A model generated the notes under the pieces. That model did no database searches. It worked only from the letters and a program-made list of their open reading frames with translations, and was not told the DNA's origin. This document shows positions 10,841-20,662 of a stretch of 64,000 nt of DNA, one piece after another. The stretch comes from Amycolatopsis sp. GTDB lineage: Bacteria > Actinomycetota > Actinomycetes > Mycobacteriales > Pseudonocardiaceae. The first letter of the stretch is position 1; each line of letters opens with the position of its first letter. The translations under genes were made by a program, and so were the position numbers. The DNA lies in the NCBI RefSeq assembly GCF_025464955.1, contig NZ_JAODNM010000137.1, positions 1-64,000 on the forward strand. Reading direction: 5' to 3'.

Positions 10841-11701
10841 TTGCCCGGTATACCCACTTCTCCCATCACGCTGAGGCGGATCGCGACCAACGGCATCCAC
10901 GCCAATGTGGCGACGGCCGGCACGGGCCCGCCGGTCGTGCTGCTGCACGGTTTTCCGCACACCTGGCAGCTCTGGCATGAGGTCATCGGCCCGCTGGCCA
11001 CGCGCCACCGGGTGATCGCCCCGGACCTGCGCGGATTCGGGGCCAGCACCCGTGCCGTCGACGGCTACGACGCGGGCACCCTGGCCGCCGACATCGACGG
11101 GATCCTCGACGCCCTGGGCGAACCCACCGCAGCCGTGGTCGCCATCGACGCCGGCGTCTCCGCCGCCACCCTGCTCGCGCTACGACGACCGGACCGGGTA
11201 CGACGACTCGTGGTCATGGAATCACTGCTGGGGTCGCTGCCCGGCGCTGAGAACTTCCTAGCCGCCGGCCCACCCTGGTGGTTCGGATTCCACGCTGTCC
11301 CCGGTCTCGCCGAAACGGTCCTGATCGGCCACGAGGCGCAGTACATCGACTGGTTCCTGCACGCGGGCACCCGCAGCCGCGGTGTGCCACTGGAGATCCG
11401 CAACGCATTCATCGATGCCTACACCGGATCCGACGCGCTGCGCTGCGCTTTTTCCTACTACCGCGCCCTGCCCACCAGCGCCCGCCAGATCAGCGACGCC
11501 GTGGCGCACGGCGGACTTGCCATGCCCACCCTGGCGATCGGCGCCCATCCGGTCGGCGCGACCCTGGAACGACAGCTGCGCCCCGTGGCCAGTGACCTCA
11601 CTGGACACCTCATTCCGGATTGCGGCCATATCATCCCGCTCGACCGGCCCAAGGAACTGCTGGACCTGCTACTGCCTTTTCTCGCGCCATCGCAGTCATG
11701 A
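10841..11701 (+). CDS. Alpha/beta hydrolase (epoxide hydrolase-like)
   Basis: VVLLHGFPHTWQLWHEV, APDLRGFGAS, catalytic His region DCGHIIPLDRP. TTG start after GGAGGA. Confidence 0.88.
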   Translation: MPGIPTSPITLRRIATNGIHANVATAGTGPPVVLLHGFPHTWQLWHEVIGPLATRHRVIAPDLRGFGASTRAVDGYDAGTLAADIDGILDALGEPTAAVVAIDAGVSAATLLALRRPDRVRRLVVMESLLGSLPGAENFLAAGPPWWFGFHAVPGLAETVLIGHEAQYIDWFLHAGTRSRGVPLEIRNAFIDAYTGSDALRCAFSYYRALPTSARQISDAVAHGGLAMPTLAIGAHPVGATLERQLRPVASDLTGHLIPDCGHIIPLDRPKELLDLLLPFLAPSQS

Positions 11702-11725
11702 CAGGGCATTCCGCGGAAGCTACAG

Positions 11726-12865
11726 CTAGGTGACCGGGTCGCCCGCGCCGGCGAAGTCGTCACCGGGTTTGCGGTAGGTGTGCACCTGGACGGCCTGTCC
11801 TTCGGTCGGGGCGTCGATCATCTGCTGGTTGCCGATGTACAGCCCGACGTGGTGGATCTTCGTCGCCGGGACGCCGTAGAAGATGAGATCGCCGAGCGCG
11901 GGTTCGGTCACGTGCGGCACGCTGCGGAACTGCGAGTCGGCCGTCCGGCTCAGCGTGATCCCCGCGCTCGCGTAGGCGGCGGTGGTCAGGCCCGAGCAGT
12001 CGAACCCGGGGTCGTTGCCGCCGGTGCCGTTGCCGCCCCAGACATAGGGCAGCCCGATCTTGCTGATCGCGAAGTTCACCGCCGCCAGCACGGCCGGCTT
12101 TGGGGGCGTTTTCGCGTTGCCCGCCGTGCCGTAGACGTTGAGGGTGGCCAGCGTCCGGTGCAGGTAGAGCGGTGCGGGCTGCAGCGTGGACACCGCCGTC
12201 CACCAGGCGCCGCCGTTCGAGAGGTCGCGGCCGTCGGCGCAGAGCGCGCGTCCGGTGGTGAGCGCGGCGTCGTCGATGTTCTGTGGATTGGGCTTCGCGC
12301 CGGACGCGCTTTGCTGCCATTTCGTCCACAGCGCCGAGGAAAGCTGCATCGGCCCGCCGGCGTTCAGCGTCGACACGTTGTTGCCGGAGAAGTCCCGGAG
12401 CTCGACTTCGCCGATCGCCTTCGACGCGGCACCATCGGTGCCGAACGTGGCGCCGGCCGCGCGGCCGTGGTCGGTCGTCGTCTTGCCGACGGCGGCGAGC
12501 GTGACCCACGACAGGTGGCAGCCCGGCTGGTTCTTGGTGAGCTGGTTGGTGGCCTTGGCGTACGCGATCATCGCCCGCTCGGGGATGTCGAGGCGCTGTC
12601 CCATGGTGCGGGCGAAGTCGTCGAACTCCTGGCCGGTGTTCGCCGGCACCTTCGTCGGCTCGGTGACGACCACCGGAGCTACGGACGGGGTCGGCGCGGG
12701 CGTGGTCGCGGCGACGGGCTTCGGCTGGGTGTCCGGCGCGAGCTGGATCGCCGCGACCAGCGCGGCGGCCACCACGACCACGGCTGCCAGCGTCACGACG
12801 AGCTTCCGCCTGCTCGGGCGGGGTGTTGTCTCGTCTGCGGGCGCTGGTTCGGCTGGTTCGGTCAT
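11726..12865 (-). CDS. NlpC/P60 (C40) family peptidase with N-terminal TM and transglycosylase-like region
   Basis: MTEPAEPAP...LVVTLAAVVVVAAALVAAI; DPGFDCSGLTTAAYASAGITLSRTADSQF; GDLIFYG; HHVGLYIGNQQMIDAP. Confidence 0.88.
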   Translation of the reverse strand: MTEPAEPAPADETTPRPSRRKLVVTLAAVVVVAAALVAAIQLAPDTQPKPVAATTPAPTPSVAPVVVTEPTKVPANTGQEFDDFARTMGQRLDIPERAMIAYAKATNQLTKNQPGCHLSWVTLAAVGKTTTDHGRAAGATFGTDGAASKAIGEVELRDFSGNNVSTLNAGGPMQLSSALWTKWQQSASGAKPNPQNIDDAALTTGRALCADGRDLSNGGAWWTAVSTLQPAPLYLHRTLATLNVYGTAGNAKTPPKPAVLAAVNFAISKIGLPYVWGGNGTGGNDPGFDCSGLTTAAYASAGITLSRTADSQFRSVPHVTEPALGDLIFYGVPATKIHHVGLYIGNQQMIDAPTEGQAVQVHTYRKPGDDFAGAGDPVT

Positions 12866-13830
12866 CGACGGCTCCCGGACAGGCCGTCGAGCACGAACCC
12901 GCGCAGGCCGTCCAGGTCGGTGTCCACCGCGACCTCGACCGTGCCCGGCGACCGGACCTCCGGCGACTCTTCGTGGGCCGTGGCCGGACGCCGGTCGACC
13001 AGCGTCTGCCCGCGGCTCGGGCCGAGGCCGCAGTCGACGTCGATCGGGAAGGTCTCGGTGCGCAGGATGCCCTGGCTCATCGCCTCCGCGACGGCGACCG
13101 TGTCGTGCAGCACCATCGCCTGGCGGCCGAGTGCCTTCGGATAGTGCTTCTGGTAGCTGCCGGTCAGGCCGACGAGCGTGGCGCCGATCGGGCCGGTCGC
13201 GGAGAGTTTGGCGATCCAGTCGGCGTCCACGGCGCACCGGTGGGTCAGATCCACCGGCACGAGCACACACGGGACGGTTTCCTCGACGAGCACCCGCCGG
13301 GCGGCTTCCGGGTCGCTCCAGATGTTGAACTCGGCGACCGGGGTGGTGTTCCCGAACGTCACGCCGCCGCCCATGATCACGATGCGGCCGATCTTGGAGC
13401 GCACGTGCGGGTGCGCGGCGAGCAGCAGCGCGATGTTCGTCAGCGGGCCGATCGGCGCGATGGTGACCGGCTCGTCGGCCGCTTCCAGCAGCTGGACCAG
13501 CAACGACACCGCGTCGACGGGCTCGAGCTCACGGGTCGGCTCGGGCAGGGTGCCGGACTTGCCGGACAGCCCGTCGGAGCCGTGGACGTACGCGGCGGTG
13601 AACGGCTGCGGGTGCACGAGCGGACGTTCCGCGCCGGCCGCGACCGGGACGTCCGGCCTCCCGCACAGCTGCAACAGCCGCCGCGCGTTGACCGTGGTCG
13701 AGGCGAGCGGGACGTTGCCGAACACCGTGGTCACGCCGATCAGGTCGACCTCGGCGCTCAGCGCCGCCAGCGCGATCGCGAAGGCGTCGTCGATGCCCGG
13801 GTCGGTGTCGATGATCAGCTTCGTGTCCAT
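12862..13830 (-). CDS. Nucleoside hydrolase (inosine/uridine-preferring)
   Basis: MDTKLIIDTDPGIDDAFAIALAAL. 4-bp overlap with the downstream NlpC/P60 gene. Confidence 0.93.
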   Translation of the reverse strand: MDTKLIIDTDPGIDDAFAIALAALSAEVDLIGVTTVFGNVPLASTTVNARRLLQLCGRPDVPVAAGAERPLVHPQPFTAAYVHGSDGLSGKSGTLPEPTRELEPVDAVSLLVQLLEAADEPVTIAPIGPLTNIALLLAAHPHVRSKIGRIVIMGGGVTFGNTTPVAEFNIWSDPEAARRVLVEETVPCVLVPVDLTHRCAVDADWIAKLSATGPIGATLVGLTGSYQKHYPKALGRQAMVLHDTVAVAEAMSQGILRTETFPIDVDCGLGPSRGQTLVDRRPATAHEESPEVRSPGTVEVAVDTDLDGLRGFVLDGLSGSRR

Positions 13831-13882
13831 AGATGTCCCCTTGTGTGCCGTTCGGTCCCCTCGACAGGTTACGGTCAGCGGC

Positions 13883-14638
13883 ATGACGTCGATGTGGGGT
13901 GCGCCGGTTTTGTCCAGGCTGGGTGCCTGGCGCCAAGCCCGGCGGGACCCGAGGCAGGCCAAGTTCCTGACCGGCGACTCGCTGCGCTGGATCCTGCGCA
14001 ACCGGGCGTACACGCCGTGGTACCTCGTGCGGTACTACCGGCTGCTGAAGTTCCGGGTCGCCAATCCGCACATCATCCTGCGCGGGATGCTGTTCCTCGG
14101 CAAGAACGTCGAGATCCACTGCCGTCCCGGTTATGGACGGCTGGAGATCGGCCGCTGGGTGCACATCGGTGACGGCAACGCGATCCGCTGCCACGAGGGC
14201 TCACTGCGGATCGGGGACAAGGCCGTCTTCGGCAGGCAGAACGTGATCAACGCCTACCTCGATATCGAGCTCGGCGCCGCGACGCTGGTGGCCGACTGGG
14301 TGTACATCTGCGACTTCGACCATGTCATCGCGGACATCACGGTGCCGATCAAGGACCAGGGCATCGTCAAGGCGCCCGTCCGGATCGGCCCGGACACCTG
14401 GCTCGGCACCAAGGTGTCGGTGCTCAAGGGCACCCGGATCGGGCGCGGTTGCGTGCTCGGCGCGCACTCGGTGGTCCGGGGCGAGATCCCGGACTACTCG
14501 ATCGCCGTCGGCACGCCGGCGCGCGTCGTCCGCAACCGCGAGGACGACTACGCCGCCGACGCCGCACGTCGTGAAGCCATCGCCGACATGGCCCGCAAGG
14601 CGAACAAGGCCCTGCAGAAAACCCTCGGTGACCAGTAG
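13883..14638 (+). CDS. Acyltransferase, left-handed beta-helix family
   Basis: Hexapeptide repeats; GPDTWLGTKVSVLKGTRIGRGCVLGAHSVVRGEIPDYSIAVGTPARVVR. Confidence 0.88.
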   Translation: MTSMWGAPVLSRLGAWRQARRDPRQAKFLTGDSLRWILRNRAYTPWYLVRYYRLLKFRVANPHIILRGMLFLGKNVEIHCRPGYGRLEIGRWVHIGDGNAIRCHEGSLRIGDKAVFGRQNVINAYLDIELGAATLVADWVYICDFDHVIADITVPIKDQGIVKAPVRIGPDTWLGTKVSVLKGTRIGRGCVLGAHSVVRGEIPDYSIAVGTPARVVRNREDDYAADAARREAIADMARKANKALQKTLGDQ

Positions 14639-14676
14639 CGCTGCCACGTTGACGGAGCCGAGTCCCACACCGGGTT

Positions 14677-14751
14677 CCGCAACCATCGCAACTCGACGGC
14701 GAGTTGCGATGGTTGCGGACGCTAAGTACCGCAACTCGACGGCGAGTTGCG
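14677..14751. repeat. Family A palindromes, two tandem dyads
   Basis: CCGCAACCATCGCAACTCG-ACGG-CGAGTTGCGATGGTTGCGG (perfect 19-bp arms) then CGCAACTCG-ACGG-CGAGTTGCG. Confidence 0.9.
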
Positions 14752-14835
14752 ACGAAACGGTTCACTCGGCCACCCACCGGACACGACACACGAGGGCACT
14801 TTGCGCAAAAGTGGCTCTTGTGTCGTATGTGTGGG

Positions 14836-15411
14836 TCAGGCGGGGTGGGCGCGGAGCTGCTCGCGGACTTCCATCAGGGCGAAGCCCAGGAGGTTGAGAC
14901 CGCGCCAGTAGTCGGGGCGGATGGCGTCCTTGTTGTCGCGGTCGAGGCCGATGCCCCACACCGTGTCGTGCGGGGACGCCTCGACGAGGACGCTGTCACC
15001 GGTGCCGAGCAGGTACTTCAGCAGCTTGCGGTGCTGCGAGAACTTCGCGAGGTTGCCGTCGACGACGATGTCGAAACGGTGCGCCTCCCACTCGTCCTTG
15101 TCGAACCCGGCGACCTCGCGGCCGAGGATCTTGGCGTTCTTGGGGTTCGGGTCCTGCCTGATCTTCTCCGCGGTCTCGTCGTCACCGAACAGCATCGCCT
15201 TGCTCGCCATCATGAAATGCTCGGCCGAGCGGTACGTCTCGTCGTCGAGGGTGAAGTCGGCCTGCCACCACTGGCTGAGGCAGGTCTGGTTGATGATTCC
15301 GCCGTACGGTGGGCGGTGGCCGAAGAACAGCAGGTATTCGGGCTGCACACCGCCATGGATGAGCTCTTTGAGTTCGTACAGGCTGCGGACGCCGGTTACC
15401 TTGCTTGACAT
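14836..15411 (-). CDS. NADAR family protein (YbiA-like)
   Basis: LSQWWQADFTLDDETYRSAEHFMMASKAMLFGD; LLGTGDSVLVEASPHDTVWGIGL. Confidence 0.92.
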   Translation of the reverse strand: MSSKVTGVRSLYELKELIHGGVQPEYLLFFGHRPPYGGIINQTCLSQWWQADFTLDDETYRSAEHFMMASKAMLFGDDETAEKIRQDPNPKNAKILGREVAGFDKDEWEAHRFDIVVDGNLAKFSQHRKLLKYLLGTGDSVLVEASPHDTVWGIGLDRDNKDAIRPDYWRGLNLLGFALMEVREQLRAHPA

Positions 15412-15436
15412 GCCTTCAACCTAAAGCAGGCGGTCC

Positions 15437-16675
15437 CTACAACAAAAAGTGGAACAGCGGACTGCCCGGTTCGACCCGCTCGACCTGCAGCGGGCTGTGG
15501 TCCAGCCGCTCCAGGAGGCCGCCGAGGTCCGAAGCCCGCGCGACCTCGATCCCGATCAGCGCCGGGCCGGTCTCGCGGCTGTTGCGCTTGATGTACTCGA
15601 AGCGCGTGATGTCGTCGTCCGGGCCGAGCACCTCGTCGAGGAAGCGACGCAACGCTCCGGGCTCCTGTGGGAAGCCGACGAGGAAATAGTGCTTCAGCCC
15701 TTCGTGGACCAGGGAGCGTTCCAGGATCTCGCCGTACCGGCTGACGTCGTTGTTCCCGCCGGACACGATGCAGACGACGCTCTGCCCTGGCTCGATCTTC
15801 ACCGCGTCGCGCAAGGCGGCCGTGGCCAGCGCGCCCGCGGGTTCCGCGATGATGCCGTCGGACTGGTACATCGTGAGCATCTCGGTGCAGATCGCGCCTT
15901 CGGTGACCGACGTCAGCTCGGCGCCGCTGTCGCGGACCAGGGGATAGGTGACGAAGCCTGCCTGGCGGACGGCCGCGCCGTCGACGAACGAATCGAGGTC
16001 GTCGACGGGCACGGAGCGCCCGGCGGAGAGCGCGGCGGCCATGCTGGCCGCGCCCGCCGGTTCCACGCCCACGATCCGCATCCCGGGATGGCGTTCGGCT
16101 GCCCAGCTGGCGACACCGGCGATCAGTCCGCCGCCGCCGACCGGCACGATCATGAGGTCGGGGGTGAACCCGAGCTGGTCGATGACCTCCAGCGCGACCG
16201 TACCCTGGCCGGCCACCGTGCGGACGTCGTCGAACGCCGGCACCAGCGTCGCGCCGGTGCGTTCGGCCTCCGCGTTCGCCGCGGCGAACGCGTCCTCGTA
16301 GGTCTCGCCGACCACGATGACCTCGATGTGTGCGCCGCCGAGCGTGGCGATGCGCTGACGCTTCTGACGCGGCGTCGTACCGGGCACGAACACCCGTCCG
16401 TTGGCACCGAGCCGTCGACACGCGTACGCGACGCCCTGCGCGTGGTTCCCCGCGCTGGCACACACGACGCCGCGGTCGCGGGTGCCTTCGTCGAGCTGGA
16501 CGATGAAGTTGTAGGCGCCGCGGACCTTGTAGGACCGCACTGTCTGCAGGTCTTCGCGTTTGAGCCACACACGAGCGTCTACTTGCGAGGACAACCGCGC
16601 GTTGGGTTCGAGCGGCGTCCGCGTCACCACCCCGGCCAGGCGGTGTGCGGCTTCTTCGACCATAGCTGCGTTCAC
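15437..16675 (-). CDS. ilvA: Threonine ammonia-lyase
   Basis: LKREDLQTVRSYKVRGAYNFI (PLP Lys), SAGNHAQGVA, PVGGGGLIAG, ACT-like C-terminus. Confidence 0.93.
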   Translation of the reverse strand: MNAAMVEEAAHRLAGVVTRTPLEPNARLSSQVDARVWLKREDLQTVRSYKVRGAYNFIVQLDEGTRDRGVVCASAGNHAQGVAYACRRLGANGRVFVPGTTPRQKRQRIATLGGAHIEVIVVGETYEDAFAAANAEAERTGATLVPAFDDVRTVAGQGTVALEVIDQLGFTPDLMIVPVGGGGLIAGVASWAAERHPGMRIVGVEPAGAASMAAALSAGRSVPVDDLDSFVDGAAVRQAGFVTYPLVRDSGAELTSVTEGAICTEMLTMYQSDGIIAEPAGALATAALRDAVKIEPGQSVVCIVSGGNNDVSRYGEILERSLVHEGLKHYFLVGFPQEPGALRRFLDEVLGPDDDITRFEYIKRNSRETGPALIGIEVARASDLGGLLERLDHSPLQVERVEPGSPLFHFLL

Positions 16676-16734
16676 GGTTTCGATCCCTTGCACGAATGCT
16701 GAATCTACTTCCCGCGCCCTGCCACGACCGGGTG

Positions 16735-16975
16735 GGGCGGTGCCGATGCCGGGTGGGAGCTCGCCGAACACCGGTACCTGTACATCGTGCAGCGGCCCGA
16801 GCGAGCCGGGAATGCCGTCCTCACCGCGTTCGTCGACGATCTCGACGCGCGGATGGCCGCGATGTCCGCGCGCGGCATCGAACCCGTTCAGCAGGAGACG
16901 TACGGCAACGGCGTGCGAAAGGTCACCTACCGCGACGCCGAGGCTAACGAGATCAGCTTCGGTGGCGCGCCGTGA
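16735..16975 (+). pseudogene. VOC/glyoxalase-family fragment lacking its N-terminal part
   Basis: DAGWELAEHRYLYIVQRPERAGNAVLTAFVDDLDARMAAMSARGIEPVQQETYGNGVRKVTYRDAEANEISFGGAP*, the C-terminal part of a VOC protein. Confidence 0.65.
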
Positions 16976-17008
16976 CCGGGGACGGCGTCAGCTGGTGATG
17001 TTCGGTGG

Positions 17009-17539
17009 TTACGCATTCGTGCGTCCTTCTCGGCTGGACAAGGCGGGCGTGTCCAAGCCGATTTCGCGTTCGACGTCGGCCCAGTCGAGGGTGTGGCGTA
17101 CCCAGGGCGGGGGCGGGGTGCCCTGGTGGCCGAACAGGTAGAGGTGCGGGACCAGGTCGCGGAGATGGCCGAGTACGTCGGCGCGGTCGTCGACGAAGTG
17201 GGTGATTCCCAGCTCGGCGCAGTGCACCGCTTTGTCCGGCCGCCGTCGGCAGAACCGGAGCTGGTCGCTGTCGATACCGGTGCGGGCCCAGAAGTCGTGG
17301 TGATCGAGCCACTGTTCGGTGCGCTGCTGGATGCGTTCGCCGCATTTGGAGACCACCCACACGCGGCCTTCGAACTGTGCCGTCAGACGGGCGAGGGCGT
17401 CGAAACAGCCTGCGCTTGCTGGGGTGGCCATGGCTTGGTCGTAACCGCCGGACAGGAAGACGGTGTCGCCCTTGCCAGGCGCGGACCTGCCGGCGTTGAT
17501 GACTTTTCCGAAGTCGACCCCCAATCTTGATTCGTTCAT
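17009..17539 (-). CDS. HAD-like hydrolase-related hypothetical protein
   Basis: LGVDFGKVINAG at N-terminus, VWVVSKCG, THFVDDRADVL. Confidence 0.7.
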   Translation of the reverse strand: MNESRLGVDFGKVINAGRSAPGKGDTVFLSGGYDQAMATPASAGCFDALARLTAQFEGRVWVVSKCGERIQQRTEQWLDHHDFWARTGIDSDQLRFCRRRPDKAVHCAELGITHFVDDRADVLGHLRDLVPHLYLFGHQGTPPPPWVRHTLDWADVEREIGLDTPALSSREGRTNA

Positions 17540-17579
17540 CCGCTCAGCCTGCCAGCCGGCCCCCTCCAGTGGAACCGCT

Positions 17580-19040
17580 TTAACCCGGCTTCGGGACGGC
17601 GGGGTAGGGGACGAAGGTGCTGGTGTTCTCGTCGACGGTCAGCTGCTTGCCGATCGTCGGGAACGCGCGCTGGGTGCAGGCGGGGCGTTCGCAGACTTTG
17701 CAGCCCATCCCGATCGGGGTCGCCGCGGCACGGTCGTCGAGGTCGAGGCCGGTGGAGTAGACCAGCCGCTTTGCGTGCCGGAGTTCGCAGCCGAGCCCGA
17801 CTGTGAACGTCTTGCCGGGGCTGCCGTACCCGCCGATATTGCGGGAGATCGTCCGCGCGACCCAGAAGTAGCTCTTGCCGTCCGGGACGGTCGCGATCTG
17901 GGTGAGGATCTTGCCGGGAGACGCGAACGCCTCGTAGATATTCCACAGTGGACACGCGCCGCCGACCCGCGAGAAGTGGAAACCGGCCGCGGACTGGCGT
18001 TTCGACATGTTCCCCGCGCGGTCGACCCGTACGAACGAGAACGGGATCCCGCGCAGTTTCGGCCGCTGCAACGTCGAAAGCCGGTGGCACACCGTCTCGA
18101 AGCCGACCCCGAAATGGTCGCACAGCCGCTCGATGTCGTAGCGGAAGTTCTCGGCCGTGGTGTGGAACGGGCCGTAGGGAAGGATCAGCGCGCCCGCGAA
18201 GTAGTTCGCCAGCCCCACCCGGGCGAGCGAACGTGCGGCGGGGCCGGAAAACGCCCACGAGTCGGCCAGTTCGGTGATCAGGCCGTCGTATTCGAGCAGC
18301 GCGATCTGCGAAGCCATCCGAAACGCCCGCTGCCCGATCCGCAGGCTCGGCGCAAGGCTCAGCGTGCGGGACGCGGGCTGGTACCGGTGGAGCTCACCGC
18401 CGGCTTCGTCGATTCCCTCCGCGGTGACGGTGACGCCGTAGTGCTCGGTCAGCCGTCGTTGCAACGCGCTGAGGACGGTGCCCCGCTCCAGCGGGATCTC
18501 CGCGGCCATCCGCTCGGCGCGTTCGTCCAGTTCGGCGACGTAGTTCTCTCGCTCGTAGAAGAAGTCGCGAACCTCCTCGTGCGGCAGCGAGCCCGCGGCG
18601 CTGCCGTGCAAGCCGGTACCGTTTTCCATGGTCAGCGCGGCGGTGTTCTCCACCGAGTTGCGATAGCTCCGGTGCAGCTTGACCAGCGCCTGCGCGATCG
18701 CCGGCAGGTTGGTCGCGAGCTCGTTCAGCTCGCTCATCGACGCCTCGACGCCGATTGCCTCGTCGAGCAGCGCTTCCTTGACGTCGGCGACCAGGCGGGA
18801 CGTGTCGTTGTTGGCGAAGAACTCCGTGTCGACACCGAAAGCCTCCGTGATGCGAAGCAGTACGGGAACGGTCAGCGGGCGTGAATTGTGCTCGATCTGG
18901 TTGAGGTAGCTCGGTGAGATCTCCAGCACACGAGCGAGGTCGGCCTGGCTCATCGACCGGCTTTCGCGCAGATGCCGCAGTCTCGCGCCGGCGAAGGTTT
19001 TGTCCACATCGGCCTCTCTGTCCGCAAGGTTTGCGGCCAT
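17580..19040 (-). CDS. ramB: RamB-like (ScfR/short-chain fatty acyl regulator) XRE-family regulator
   Basis: LRHLRESRSMSQADLARVLEISPSYLNQIEHNSRPLT; Cys-rich C-terminus (CPLWN; GCKVCERPACTQRAFP); divergent from aceA. Confidence 0.88.
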   Translation of the reverse strand: MAANLADREADVDKTFAGARLRHLRESRSMSQADLARVLEISPSYLNQIEHNSRPLTVPVLLRITEAFGVDTEFFANNDTSRLVADVKEALLDEAIGVEASMSELNELATNLPAIAQALVKLHRSYRNSVENTAALTMENGTGLHGSAAGSLPHEEVRDFFYERENYVAELDERAERMAAEIPLERGTVLSALQRRLTEHYGVTVTAEGIDEAGGELHRYQPASRTLSLAPSLRIGQRAFRMASQIALLEYDGLITELADSWAFSGPAARSLARVGLANYFAGALILPYGPFHTTAENFRYDIERLCDHFGVGFETVCHRLSTLQRPKLRGIPFSFVRVDRAGNMSKRQSAAGFHFSRVGGACPLWNIYEAFASPGKILTQIATVPDGKSYFWVARTISRNIGGYGSPGKTFTVGLGCELRHAKRLVYSTGLDLDDRAAATPIGMGCKVCERPACTQRAFPTIGKQLTVDENTSTFVPYPAVPKPG

Positions 19041-19265
19041 GACCGATTCAGAGACCGATCAAGTCCGCGCCTTTTCCCGCTGCCGCGAAGTCGTCCTTCG
19101 CAACCTTCGCACTTAACATACGTAGCCTTCGCAGAAATTGGCAAGTTGGCTACCTGGATCTGTTTTCCCTGGACATGTCATGGTTCGACCAAGCAAGCGG
19201 ACGTCGCAAAGTTCGCAAGATGATTCGCCAGGTTGATGCAGTGTTGGCAAGAAGGAGCGTTCACG

Positions 19266-20552
19266 ATGACTGAGCAGGCCAAGCAAATGGCGCAGGCGGC
19301 AGCTGAGCTGGCCCAGCAGTGGGAGTCCGACCCCCGGTGGGCTGGCATCAAGCGCTCGTACAGCGCGGCCGACGTCGTGAAGCTTCGCGGCAGTGTCGTC
19401 GAAGAGAACACCCTCGCCCGCCGTGGCGCGGAGAAGCTGTGGAGCCTCCTGCACACCGAGGACTACATCCACGCGCTCGGCGCGCTGACCGGCAACCAGG
19501 CCGTGCAGCAGGTGCGCGCCGGCCTCAAGGCCATCTACCTGTCCGGGTGGCAGGTCGCCGCCGACGCGAACCTTTCCGGCCAGACCTACCCGGACCAGAG
19601 TCTCTACCCGGCCAACTCGGTGCCCGCGGTCGTCCGCCGCATCAACAACGCGCTGAGCCGCGCCGACCAGATCAACTGGGCTGAAGGCAATACCGACACC
19701 GACTGGTTCGCCCCGATCGTCGCCGACGCCGAGGCAGGCTTCGGCGGTCCGCTCAACGCGTTCGAGCTGATGAAGGGCATGATCAACGCCGGTGCCGCGG
19801 GCGTGCACTGGGAGGACCAGCTCGCCTCGGAAAAGAAGTGCGGCCACCTCGGCGGCAAGGTGCTGATCCCGACCAAGCAGCACGAGCGCACGCTGAACGC
19901 CGCCCGTCTCGCCGCGGACGTCGCCGGCGTCCCGACCGTGGTCATCGCCCGCACCGACGCGCAGGCCGCGACGCTGATCACCAGCGACGTCGACGACCGC
20001 GACAAGCAGTTCGTCACCGGCGAGCGCACCGCGGAGGGCTTTTACCACGTGCGGAACGGCATCGAGCCGTGCATCGAGCGTGGCCTGGCGTACTCCGACT
20101 ACGCGGACCTGCTGTGGATGGAGACCTCCGAGCCCGACCTCGAGGTCGCGCGGAAGTTCGCCGAGGCCATCAAGGCGAAGAACCCGGACCAGCTGCTGGC
20201 GTACAACTGCTCGCCGTCGTTCAACTGGAAGAAGCACCTGGACGACGCCACGATCGCGAAATACCAGCGCGAACTCGGCCACATGGGCTACAAGTTCCAG
20301 TTCATCACGCTCGCCGGTTTCCACGCGCTGAACTACTCGATGTTCGACCTGGCGCAGGGCTACGCGAACGACGGCATGACCGCGTACGTCGAGCTGCAGG
20401 AGCGCGAGTTCGCCGCCGAGTCGCGGGGCTACACCGCCACGAAGCACCAGCGTGAGGTCGGCACCGGCTGGTTCGACCAGGTCGCGACCGCGCTGAACCC
20501 GGAGAGCTCGACCACCGCGCTGAAGGGCAGCACCGAAGAAGCCCAGTTCTAG
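19266..20552 (+). CDS. aceA: Isocitrate lyase
   Basis: Signature [11 protein letters not shown]; overall ICL sequence; next to aceB. Confidence 0.97.
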   Translation: MTEQAKQMAQAAAELAQQWESDPRWAGIKRSYSAADVVKLRGSVVEENTLARRGAEKLWSLLHTEDYIHALGALTGNQAVQQVRAGLKAIYLSGWQVAADANLSGQTYPDQSLYPANSVPAVVRRINNALSRADQINWAEGNTDTDWFAPIVADAEAGFGGPLNAFELMKGMINAGAAGVHWEDQLASEKKCGHLGGKVLIPTKQHERTLNAARLAADVAGVPTVVIARTDAQAATLITSDVDDRDKQFVTGERTAEGFYHVRNGIEPCIERGLAYSDYADLLWMETSEPDLEVARKFAEAIKAKNPDQLLAYNCSPSFNWKKHLDDATIAKYQRELGHMGYKFQFITLAGFHALNYSMFDLAQGYANDGMTAYVELQEREFAAESRGYTATKHQREVGTGWFDQVATALNPESSTTALKGSTEEAQF

Positions 20553-20570
20553 GCCCGCCTCACCTCTAGG

Positions 20571-20630
20571 GCTCGTGAGCGTTCCGGCTGGTTCTAGGCG
20601 GGTTCTAGGCGGCCAGAATGCTCACGAGCT
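20571..20630. repeat. Family C inverted repeat between aceA and aceB
   Basis: GCTCGTGAGCGTTCCGGC...GGCCAGAATGCTCACGAGC. Confidence 0.8.
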
Positions 20631-20662
20631 CTGGGGGTGACCCACTTCGGAAGGTTCCGATC

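Noticed and set aside
12823-14172. 449-aa plus-strand ORF over the nucleoside hydrolase and NlpC/P60 genes
   Set aside because: Antisense shadow of two confidently assigned genes; the real plus-strand gene here starts at 13883 in another frame.
15449-16702. 417-aa plus-strand ORF opposite ilvA
   Set aside because: Shadow ORF; ilvA on the minus strand has clear PLP and ACT-region motifs.
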